This document shows, one piece after another, positions 22,326 to 31,249 of a stretch of DNA of 64,000 nucleotides. The stretch covers positions 15,271,533 to 15,335,532 of the forward strand of contig OZ023213.1 in assembly GCA_963995525.1 (NCBI GenBank), written 5' to 3'. Position 1 is the stretch's first letter, and every line of letters begins with the position of its first letter. The stretch is from Escarpia spicata (lineage: Eukaryota > Annelida > Polychaeta > Sabellida > Siboglinidae). The notes beneath the pieces were generated by a model. It saw only the letters and a program-made list of their open reading frames with translations, had not been told where the DNA came from and searched no databases. The translations under genes and the position numbers were made by a program.

Positions 22326-23906
22326 TCACAGGTCACCCTCCATTACTGTCAGAACCATATGTTTCATAGGGTTTCGCCACTGTTTCGAAACGGATTCTTG
22401 CAACCCTGTATTGATATTACACAACTGTTCGACTGTCACGTCGGAATGCTTCACACCTGCGTCTAACAAAACACTCAAACAGTCTTTCACCACTGCAGTT
22501 GAATTAATGGTCTCGACAGCCTCGTCAAAGTGCATGCAAATTTGAATGTCATCAGATAACATACAATCGTGATGAAATTTACTACGATGGTCTATCATGC
22601 AACCACGGCATTGTCGTCTTGAGAGTTCAACAACGGCACCTGCTAAGTGTCGTGCCAGCGTCTTCTTCATTTCGGTCACAGGGAAATCAATGGTAAAGTT
22701 CGGACCAGCAAAGTCAGGAGCGGAAGTTGTGACGCTGGCAGGCTGGGTAGAAGTTGTAATATTGATAGCGTGGGTAGTTGTGACGTCATTAGGAACGGAA
22801 GTTGGTATCGATGGTGTCCCGTTGTCGTTAATCGTCTCTGTCGACACAGAGACCATTCGTTGCCGCTTTACTGGTAGCGGGCCTTCAATGTAGTTCTGCA
22901 AGAATATTTCAATAATAATAAAGATTGCTTGGGAAAAGTACACCGTTGTTAGAGTACGGTAATACAAAGACCGAAGGGAAACAATGAAAAGAAGTGATAG
23001 GAAGTAAGGTGACAAGTTGTATGATCATAAAGATAAATTGTCGACAAAAATTACCCGTGGGCGCAACCATATAGGGAGTTAAGACGTTGCCAGATGTTGA
23101 TATGAGGGACAGCGTAGGAGAAGCCATAATCTTGGAAGCAAAGACGTAACAGAATATTATGTACCCGGATGTTAACAGGCAATAGACGAGTCTAACCATA
23201 TAGGAAATAATAAAACGGGGCGAAGTTTTAGCGGAAGTAAACATATACAGGCACGCCATTTTGACGGAAGGTATGGGGACGCCATTTTAGGGAAAGTATA
23301 GACACGAGGGACGAGATTTTAGGTGAAAGTATATAGTAAAACAATATAAAGTATGACGCACCACAAGCGCGTCCAGCTCGGCGTCCTCGGCCGCCATCTT
23401 CCGGCGGGCACAACTGCCGCTGGTGAAGTGGCGCTTGCTATTATTTTTCCGTGTGAACGACGACCCACAGTCCGGGCAGGTGAAGGGTCTCTGCGATGGT
23501 GGTAGTTGTCTCGGAGTCGGTAGAGACTCCTCATCGGCAGCGCTCGTTCGAACCATAATATACATGTCAGAGGCCACGTAACCGTGTCGTTCGCACTGCA
23601 AATGTCCCGTATCGTCGACATTCATACGCTTCTCGCAGTATCTGCACCCGATGTAGAAGGGAGTATGCTTGCGTACTTTGTCGATAAGGAAACCTCTGAC
23701 CTCGATAACAGGGTCGGGGCTTACCGTTGATTCTAGAGTTGAGATGGCCACGACGTCTGGTTCCGACGGCACGGAAGGGCGGTTGGTCACCGGCATGATG
23801 GGTCGGCTCGTCTGCTCGTCGGCTCGTCGGCTCGTCGGCTCGTCGGCTCGTCATCGTCATTCGAGTCTGTTGCATTGCGAGGTCGGTAATAAGGTGTCTT
23901 CAACAT
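22326..23906 (-). pseudogene. Element 1 zinc-ribbon/C2HC protein, right-arm copy (two exons, frameshifted)
   Basis: Exon 1 runs from ATG 23906 to a donor at about 23361 (GTG|GTGCGT, weaker than the left arm's GTGAGT). Exon 2 runs from 22895 (acceptor TTCTTGCAG) to the stop at 22326, 189 aa, phase 0. The complete protein would be about 360 aa: acidic N-terminus, RPA1-like zinc ribbon CRYC...CERH, C2HC finger, Ser/Thr-rich linker, and a C-terminal CRGCMIDHRSKFHHDC motif followed by an acidic helix region ending VMEGDL. An expanded 8-bp GACGAGCC repeat near codon 20 shifts the frame into a stop. A downstream ATG at 23796 could restart the domain part. It is probably a DNA-binding element protein. 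Confidence 0.65.
23813..23860. repeat. Expanded GACGAGCC octamer repeat within exon 1
   Basis: There are six 8-bp units here against two in the left-arm copy. The difference of 32 bp is not a multiple of three and breaks the frame. Confidence 0.85.
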
Positions 23907-23964
23907 GATGTTAGCCGTGCTGTCGTCGTAATACGAATGATGGCCCGATTGGGAAAATACCGCG

Positions 23965-24014
23965 CTTATATAGTTAGTGAATGTGCCGAAAGGTCACGTG
24001 GGCGTGCCGAACGA
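23965..24014 (-). promoter_or_regulatory. Promoter 2 of Element 1 right arm
   Basis: The CACGTG-containing motif lies at 24014-23990 and the TATA box at 23972-23965, mirroring the left arm. Confidence 0.7.
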
Positions 24015-24273
24015 GCACGGACTTCGGAGTAGAAATTAAAGGTGTAGACTGTAGAGAGTAGATCATTGATGGACGGTTCGGTTGCCGGAGCTGATGACAG
24101 AGACGAAATTGTTTTGGTCGTCGAACTGGTCGTTGAACTGGTCGTTGGCTGTTGGTCCGGGTTGATTGTCGGGGTCGAGAGGTCGAGAGGTCGAGTGGGC
24201 CCGTAGCCGGAGTAGGCTGCGCCTTCGGTAGCAAAATCCCTTGCCGGACGTTATCACTAGTCATGTTGTTCAT
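23974..24273 (-). CDS. Small hypothetical protein of Element 1, right arm (99 aa)
   Basis: It starts at ATG 24273 (MNNMTSDNVRQGILLPKAQP), 47 nt below TATA 24326-24320. After about residue 30 it becomes Arg/Thr/Gln-rich, owing to extra sequence not present on the left, and it ends just before the second TATA box. The different lengths and frames between arms argue against strong constraint on its C-terminus. The function is unknown. Confidence 0.4.
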   Translation of the reverse strand: MNNMTSDNVRQGILLPKAQPTPATGPLDLSTSRPRQSTRTNSQRPVQRPVRRPKQFRLCHQLRQPNRPSMIYSLQSTPLISTPKSVLVRHAHVTFRHIH

Positions 24274-24319
24274 CTTCCAAAATGTAAGATATAATGACCA
24301 CAAAAAACAGACGCAGACC

Positions 24320-24368
24320 TTTTATAACAGTTCGATAGAACATAAAGGTCACGTAGGCGTGTCGAACG
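24320..24368 (-). promoter_or_regulatory. Promoter 1 of Element 1 right arm, E-box altered
   Basis: TATAAAA lies at 24326-24320 with the upstream motif at 24368-24344. The core CACGTG seen in the other three copies is changed to TACGTG here. Confidence 0.6.
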
Positions 24369-25469
24369 TACACGAAATTTCTAACCTATGAGAATAGCTA
24401 ATACTCTTTTGTGACGAGAGCTCAAAACGATGGCTAACCAGATCACTACCTGTTTGACCAACTCACCTCACACAGTAGCGTCTGTTTTGTAGTGTGTTGA
24501 CAAAAGTATCAAAGAAACTTCTAGAATCATTTTCCACTCGCTGTAACACAACGTCACTGACCATAGCATCACATGATGGGCTTATATCCAAGTGCACAAG
24601 TTCAAAACGATGGCTATCCAAATCACTACCTGTATAACCAACTGACCTCGCGTATATAATTACAGCGCATACCATGACGTCACTGTTGATGATGTCACAT
24701 AATGGGATTATATTCAAGCGCGAAAACTCAAAACAATGGCTAACCAAAGCAATAACTGTTTGACCAACTCACCTCGCGTACAAAATTACTGCGCATAGCA
24801 GTTTAATGACGTCATACAGGGTGCGGACGATCACGCTCGCAACAAACAAACATGTCCTGAGACCTTGATTTTGTTAATAAAGATGTCTCAAAGAATGTTA
24901 CATGTACAGGAATCACTTCACGTCTGCCATTAATACCATACATAGGTACGCAAAAATTGACAAACACGTCTTTGTAAACACAGGAAGCAGTCGATGTATG
25001 CTGGTAATAAGAGACATTGATAGGAAACAATTTACAAAGAGGGTGATGGGAAGGTCGTAGATCTGTATGGTAACCAGATATGTCATAATTTGACTTATTT
25101 TAATAGTTCTCTACCGATTCGTCAGGTTTGGACCTATGTTAAAGTTGTAAATGTATAGGCTAGGAGGGCGTTATACCTCAATAAATGGTCCACAACCTAT
25201 AACATATAAGAAACGACACCATTGCGCATGCGCAATGGGCTATTTAACACCGTCACTGACCTATTTAATGACGTCTTTGACCTATTTTTTTAGTAAAAAG
25301 AGAAAAAAGAGACACGAATTTAAGAAGTATCGATATTTGGTTCATTGACATCCGTCAGGGGGAGTTATTTGTACTTCTCTTTCAGATCGTAACCTTTCTA
25401 CCAAGGGGCTTTTCCTTTTGCTCAACGGAAAACGGAAAGCGTCCCCACTAAGAGACCTCCTTTACTACT

Positions 25470-25475
25470 CATATA
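25470..25475. repeat. Element 1 target-site duplication, right copy (CATATA)
   Basis: It follows the CCTTTACTACT terminus directly and matches 9799-9804. Confidence 0.7.
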
Positions 25476-25544
25476 CATACATTCATTTATACATGCAAAC
25501 ACACACGCTTACATACATATACACACACACACATGCAAACATAT

Positions 25545-26388
25545 AAAATATGGTTTAGTCATAAATCACGATCATTGCAAAACATTATATTGCCTGTGAG
25601 CGGGAGTTGTGTTCCATATTAACAAATGACTCTCGTAAATAATACAATGATAGGGTTCTAATGAATCAAATCCAACTGCTATGCGTGCTCACGGTATAAG
25701 CATCATCCATTTTCTGATCCTAACATTTTAAAAACAAAATGACAAAATGTATCATCTTTCTGGTGACGTCGATAGAACTACTTTCTTCTGTGTGACAAAT
25801 ATATGTATTCACCATTGAAAAACTGTACGTGTAGCTAAGTGTTTTGCTTAAAGCGACATCGATAGATTTTACTAAGTTTTACGCTGGATTGACGTCATAA
25901 GAAACGAGGTCTTGAACACGAAGTATGAAGAATAATGACTAAAAAGGCATGTCGCACAAAAGGACACAATAAAAAGGCTCCTAATAAATTAAGTAGCTGT
26001 CACAGCATACGTGAAATATACAAGATATGACAGAACACAGAAATATAGTTTAGAGTACCACGGCATATTATTAATGTTGTTTCGAGGTACAACGTGTTGA
26101 CTGAACCATAATTGCGGTGTGACAAGTAAGCACGATTTTTTTTCGTTTATCAATCTTATCAATTACCCTAATAAAATTACTTCGAATTTATTGTAGTTTG
26201 TGTTACTAATTTAGAAAATTCCTTTTCTGTATCAACCTTTTCAAAAGATGCCTGCCGTTTTCAACAAAATATCAGTTTGTCAAATAAACAATTATCAACT
26301 AGACAAGTGTTGACATAGAGTTTTAAAAATATCCAGTTTGCAACACAAAATGCACTGAAGTATCATTTTTTCAGTTAGTAGAGGGTCT
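25545..26388 (+). repeat. R1 dispersed repeat
   Basis: It starts AAAATATGGTTTAGTCATAA, and the GT/CGTG microsatellite begins right after its end at 26390. It is inverted relative to the copy at 6655-7485. Confidence 0.75.
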
Positions 26389-26439
26389 CTGTGCGTGCGT
26401 GCGTGTGTGCGTGCGTGCGTGGGTGCGTGCTAAAAGTCT

Positions 26440-27250
26440 ACAGAGCGATTGTCACAGCATCATTTCTCTATGTGTGCCATTTCTCGCTGTGCCAAGAGAT
26501 TAAACCACTAAGACGCAGGACAAAGTACCAGACACTGAGGTGCTAGCCCAGGCTGGCTTACTAAGTGTAAACATCATGTTGAATCAGGCACAGTTGAGAT
26601 GGGCTGGCCACGTGCTCAGAAAGCCAGACAAGTATGACAAAGAAGTTGTTCTCCTGTTAGCTGTCAATCGGAACACGCTCTCGTTCAGAAAAAAGAAACG
26701 ATATAATCACAAACAGAAGACATCCATCAAGAACTGTAATATGGACCATGGCTGTTGGGAGAGGACAGCTTATAATCAACCAACTTGACGAAACGAAACC
26801 ACAGCCGCTGCTGTGTCTTTTGAACACTGTCATGTTGCTGAGGCCAAGAGGAGACGAAGCAAGAGAAAGTCTCGACACAGTGACAATTGACGATGATAAA
26901 AATATTGTCTTCTTCGCTTCGCGAAGGGCGTCATCTGGAGTGATTACAATGTTTATTGATTTGTATGCGCGATTTGCCGACAGCTTATGACGTTGTTTAT
27001 ACGATCATTGTCAAAATGTAATTTGTAAAATTGCATTCCCCAAACCATTTTGCTAGTGCTTCCGTGCTGACTAGCGTGCTAGAAGACACAAAAGAGCCGC
27101 TTTCCGACCACACATTCGTGTATGTCATACAACTGTTTCCAACAAAATACGACTCAAACATTTCTACTTTTTCATGGCTTTAACTTCTGTGAAGTATTCG
27201 GGTTTTTGATGACAACTGAACGAACGGGTTTTAGTCATTAGGTTACTAAA
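26440..27250 (+). pseudogene. RTE-like LINE ORF2 C-terminus and 3' UTR
   Basis: The frame reads VPDTEVLAQAGL, NQAQLRWAGHVLRKPD and, in a shifted frame, KKRYNHKQKTSIKNCNMDHG with CWERTAYNQPT, then Arg/Lys-rich sequence. This is the conserved tail (LRWAGHV-R-D, then KRY-D-LK-SL) of RTE-type LINE ORF2. A 3' UTR of about 350 bp follows to a microsatellite at 27254. Frameshifts and stops make it inactive. Related ends are at 35495, 62455 and (inverted) 8205 and 59835. Confidence 0.75.
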
Positions 27251-27374
27251 TTACAAACACACACACACATATACTACTACATACACGTATACTTTCATAC
27301 ATATGTACATACATACATAGTACATACGTATGTATGTGTTGATGTGTGTATGTATGTATGTAAGTGTATGTGTA

Positions 27375-27690
27375 CGTGGAACGCAATAGTGCAGCTGTAA
27401 GAGCTCCGGCTTCTCGACTGAGAGAACGCGGGTTCGAATCACGTGCGGCGGATTCTAACCTTGGGCATGTTCATTAAATCTACATTGCTTCACTTCACTC
27501 AGCTGTATGAATGAGTACCTGGCAGTAGACAGTGGTGGTTATTTATGTACGAATAATTGCAGCGTAACTTAATGCTTCTTACAGAAGTCGAGATGTCATT
27601 TTGTTTGAACAGGTCTGCTAGGGAGTATAGAGTAAAGCGCTTTGAACTGTCCTGGGGACTGGATACAGCAGTATATAAGAACTTACTTTT
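27375..27690 (+). mobile_element. tRNA-derived SINE
   Basis: The head resembles a tRNA, with a box A-like AGTGCAGCTGTAAGAGCTC and a perfect box B, GGGTTCGAATC. The body includes CTCAGCTGTATGAATGAGTACC. The tail GCGCTTTGAACTGTCC and then TATATAAGAACTTA resembles the conserved 3' segment of widespread animal SINEs (V/Meta/Ceph-like). It is followed by a microsatellite. The second copy is at 63465-63785. It is not a functional tRNA. Confidence 0.75.
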
Positions 27691-27709
27691 ACGTATGTAT
27701 GTACGTATG

Positions 27710-27787
27710 TATGTGGGTAAATATATGTGTATGTATGTATATATATATATATATATATACATACATACACATATATTTACCCACATA
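27710..27787. repeat. 78-bp perfect palindrome with (TA)n centre
   Basis: TATGTGGGTAAATATATGTG on the left is mirrored exactly by its inverse ending ACCCACATA at 27787. Duplicon C lacks it. Confidence 0.9.
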
Positions 27788-27791
27788 TATG

Positions 27792-27811
27792 TGTGTGTAT
27801 GTGTGTGTGTG

Positions 27812-27910
<99 letters not shown>

Positions 27911-28125
27911 TGTGTATGTATGTATGTATGTATTTAAGTATGTATGTATGTATTCATGTATGCATGTATGCATGTATGCATGTATGCATGTATGCGTGTG
28001 TGTATGTATGTATGTATGTATGTATGTATGTATGTATGTATGTATGTATGTATGTATGTATGTATGTATGTATGTATGTATGTATGTATGTATGTATGTA
28101 TGTATGTAGGAAGGTAGGTACGTAG
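27792..28125. repeat. (GT)n then (TATG)n microsatellites
   Basis: GT array at about 27796-27910 and TATG array at about 27914-28120. The reading frames across them are repeat artefacts. Confidence 0.97.
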
Positions 28126-28139
28126 GTAGGTAGGTATGT

Positions 28140-29550
28140 ATATAGTTCATCACCTGATTTCGATTTACCCTCAATGCCCCAAATTTGATATGTTCACGTT
28201 ACCACCTAATAGAAACATAAACCAATCAAGTTGTCACGATGTGGGGTTTAGTACTTAACATAGGTTGGTAGTGTATATAAAAGATTACAGTTGGGGTTAC
28301 CCTGTACGGCTACTGACGGCTGGCTAGTGCCTACGCAATAATGTGAATGCTCTGGGGAGGTAGCATAGGGTCAGATTTCAAATGACTGAGGAAACTGTAC
28401 ATTATAGTTAGGGTAGACAGGTAGGAAAATAGAATGTAACGTGTAATAATTATAGAAAGGGTAGGCAGCTGTATATGTATAGTAACTGTGGTACGGGTGG
28501 AAATTTAGAGGGTATAATTTTATAGCGTATAGGAATGTCGAAATAATAAAAATCTATGTACATGTTGAATTATTGTATTACCTATTGAGCGGTGAAATTA
28601 TTGGTGTGCTGCCGCATTAGCAGAGGTCACATAACAGATTCAAAGATATGGTTAATTAACTGAGGTTAGGCAAGGATAGAACACAGCAGTCCAGAGTGAT
28701 CCACAGACAGGATGATATAACCTGGTCTTCTCTGTAATGAGAAATTATTACTGTGTGGTTATAAAACCCAGACCTCGAAGCCATTCTGAGCGGTTGCTTA
28801 GACGATGATATATTGCGTTCATGTATAGTATAGAAGAGATCACAGGAGTGTCTGGTCGGTGCGACGGCCAGCTATACTTCAAGCTCGTTCGTTCGAACGA
28901 TGGGCCTTTTGCGTAACAGCCAACGCCTAGATAGTACGCGAGGTCAGGCTAAATTCACGCGGGAAAAAAGAAATTCAGTTGGTCGGAAATGCATTGACAC
29001 CCGAACGTAGCGAACCGTCGGAGGATCGTAGTGTTGACTGCCGTGACGACCAAGGGTATTGTTGAACCCAAACATTGTACAGTTATATTTATTATATGAC
29101 GAAAGAGCATCTTATAGAGAATTCGATATGTAACAGCGCTCTTATAACCTCACAGGGTTGATAGCGGAAGAGGGTCTTTACTTTATTATTATTTTTTTAT
29201 GTTAGACAGTGTGATAGAACGTCGCAGTAAACGGATGTTTGGAAACATGGAGGCTTATGTTCCCGGGAATTCCCGTTATAGATTAAGAGTGTGTGGGAGG
29301 CTGACAAGCCTTCCTCTAGAAATTTTGTATATTACTAGTTTTGTTATTTGGTGTGGGATGAATACATTTTGAAATTGGTACCTTGTATAAATGTGTTATT
29401 GAATTCCACTATCCCTGAACCAAAAATATATTACAAGTTTGTCTCACCTGGCGGATCTTCACATTTGTATAGGGCGTATATGTTGCGGACTAGGTATATA
29501 CTTTATTATCAAATGTATCTGTTGTGGTATTTCACTTGATAATTAGTTAT
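28140..29550. other. Unassigned single-copy-looking sequence
   Basis: I see no convincing ORF, repeat or RNA gene. The short frame at 29348-29539 has no recognisable domain. Confidence 0.5.
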
Positions 29551-30059
29551 AATAATGAAATTAGGGTACGATGTATGCCAAAAGTGAAAACATGCAGGAT
29601 GTAGCACACTAGTATCTACGCATTGTAAAATGTTTATTTAAAATTGCATTCGACAACCCGGTCACTTTGATCGTTTTTTTAACGATTCCGTGCTGCAAGA
29701 TATAAAGACCTGCTTAACGATCAGTGTGTGTCATAAAACTGTATCTGATAACAATTAGTGTAACATTTTTATCTTTTTTTTTTGTGGCTTTAACTTCTCT
29801 TATGTCGACAAGTTTTTTCACGGCAAAATTGAAAAGGAGTTTTTTTACTCGTGTAGTTTCTAAAACACAACATTATTTGTTTGGCGCAACCTTTTCAGGT
29901 GCCTAGGCTGTGCTGGCATATCACGAAAAGATCAGTTAGTCAAAACATCCATTCACCTAGTCTAGATGTGCCATATAGTTATGGAAAAGAGCACATTTGT
30001 AAAATGGCACATGCATTAAAATTATCACTCAGAAGGTTCCAGGAACTAGGATTTGTAGC

Positions 30060-30066
30060 TAGTGTG

Positions 30067-30098
<32 letters not shown>

Positions 30099-30170
30099 CG
30101 TGCGCGTGTGTGTGTGCGTGTGTGTGTGTGCGTGTATGCGTGGGTGCGTGGATGCGTGGTTGCGTGTATG
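30060..30170. repeat. GT/GTGC microsatellite
   Basis: GTGTGCGTG-type repeat; the frames across it are not genes. Confidence 0.95.
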
Positions 30171-30387
30171 TGAAATTCCTTTTGAAAATTAGTTATAATA
30201 ATTCAATTTGGGTACGACGTATGCCAAAAATGTTAAAATGTTGGATGGATTACACTGGTATCAAGGCATTGTAAAATGAGTACTTAAAATTGCGTTCAGT
30301 AACCCTTTCACATTGATCGTTTTGTTAACGATTCCGTGCTGAGGAGCGTGCAAAAAGAGATGAAAGACCCGCTTAATACACCACATC

Positions 30388-30735
30388 GCACCGGGCCTAA
30401 AGAAAGTGCAGTGGCTTCCCGTGAAGAAACGCATTCATTACGCAATTCTGCTACTGACGTTTCGTGCTCAACACGGACTGGCACCAGCTTACATCACCGA
30501 CCTACTCCATGAACAAAGAGCTACTCGAGTATTGCGTTCGGCTACAAACAATGACTTGTATGTGACACCATCTCGCAGCCGATATAGCGACACAACTTCC
30601 TCGGTATCTGCTCCACGACTGTGGAATTCACTTCCAAATGAGATGTTGCCTTGTGACTTTCAAAATAGTTGTACATGTTTTATACTACTATTACACAATG
30701 TCTTTACTTATTTATTATCATTATACCTTTACTGA
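30388..30735 (+). pseudogene. CR1/L2-like LINE ORF2 C-terminal fragment
   Basis: VQWLPVKKRIHYAILLLTFR, HGLAPAYITDLLHEQ, LRSATNNDLYVTPSR and APRLWNSLPNEM form the standard tail of CR1/L2-type ORF2 (L-WLPV-RI-YK-LLLTF, then A-P-LWNSLP). The reading is uninterrupted to about 30690, so it is relatively young. It was cut off at its 5' side, and no RT domain precedes it. Confidence 0.88.
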
Positions 30736-31039
30736 TTATCTTTGTATAACTTATTTTTTAATTTGTTTATATATTATTATTATTACTTATTTTTAACTAA
30801 TTTAAATTTAATTAATGTTATGTAACTTATTAATGTTTTGCATTAACATTCTTTTTCTGCGACAAACTTTTGAAAAGGTGATTGGTAGTGCTGGCATATC
30901 ACGAAAAGATCAGCTAATCAAAACATCCATGCATCTAGTCTAGAGGTGGCATGGAGTTAGAGAAAAGAGCACATTTGCAAAATAACACATGCATTAAAAT
31001 TATCACTCAGAAGGTTCATAGTACTGGGACTAATAGCTG

Positions 31040-31165
31040 ACCTATGAATGTATGTATGCATGTATGCATGCATGTATGTATGTACGTACTTACTTATGTA
31101 TGTACGCATGTATGTATGTATGTGTGTGGGTACGTGTGTACGTATGTATGTATGTATACATGTGT
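31040..31165. repeat. TATG-type microsatellite
   Basis: Degenerate TATG/TACG repeats. Confidence 0.9.
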
Positions 31166-31249
31166 AGCAGGTACTATAGTTAAACACTATATTTGTCATA
31201 GAGCTGCCACACTGTGGCAGGTATTTAGTAAAAGGGTATACTTGACACA

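Larger units (their letters stand above)
9805..25469. mobile_element. Element 1: 15.7-kb inverted-repeat DNA element (Polinton-like ends)
   Basis: The left end AGTAGTAAAGGAGGTC and the right end (its inverse at 25469) form the outermost bases of very long inverted arms: 9805-12336 with 23230-25469, and 18449-19385 with 21905-22610. The element is flanked by CATATA on both sides. Duplicon C around 61.35-61.42 kb is contiguous across this point and represents the empty site. AG...CT termini, a 6-bp duplication and ~15-kb size are what is known of Polintons/Mavericks, but I find no DNA polymerase B, integrase, packaging ATPase, protease or capsid gene. It is therefore a derived, non-autonomous or distinct element. 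The left arm carries a 6.1-kb insert (12336-18448) with secreted-protein gene copy B. Confidence 0.8.
23230..25469 (-). repeat. Element 1 right inverted arm, outer segment
   Basis: This is the reverse complement of 9805-12336. It preserves both promoters, the CRE repeat array and the gene order. It lacks the GCCACCTAGCGGA array and contains arm sequence at 22610-23230 that the insert displaced on the left. Confidence 0.85.
25476..27690. repeat. Segmental duplicon A, second part
   Basis: It resumes the match to duplicon C (61.40-63.79 kb) exactly where Element 1 ends. It carries an R1 repeat, a LINE end and a SINE in the same order as C. Confidence 0.88.
29560..31050. repeat. Degenerate direct repeats (GTACGAYGTATGCCAAAA and CACGAAAAGATCAGYTARTC units)
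   Basis: Blocks at 29898-30050 and 30880-31025 are about 90 percent alike (CTGGCATATCACGAAAAGATC ... TATCACTCAGAAGGTTC). A second block beginning TACGA-GTATGCCAAAA occurs near 29568, 30215 and, weaker, 31750. They appear to be degraded copies of one dispersed element, distantly similar to R1 ends. Confidence 0.6.

Noticed and set aside
9805..25469. Canonical autonomous Polinton/Maverick
   Set aside because: No polymerase B, integrase, ATPase, protease or capsid frames were found, so only the ends and target duplication match.
27377..27460. tRNA gene
   Set aside because: Box A and box B are present, but the acceptor stem and anticodon arm do not form properly. The sequence continues into a conserved SINE body and tail, and two copies sit in the duplicons.
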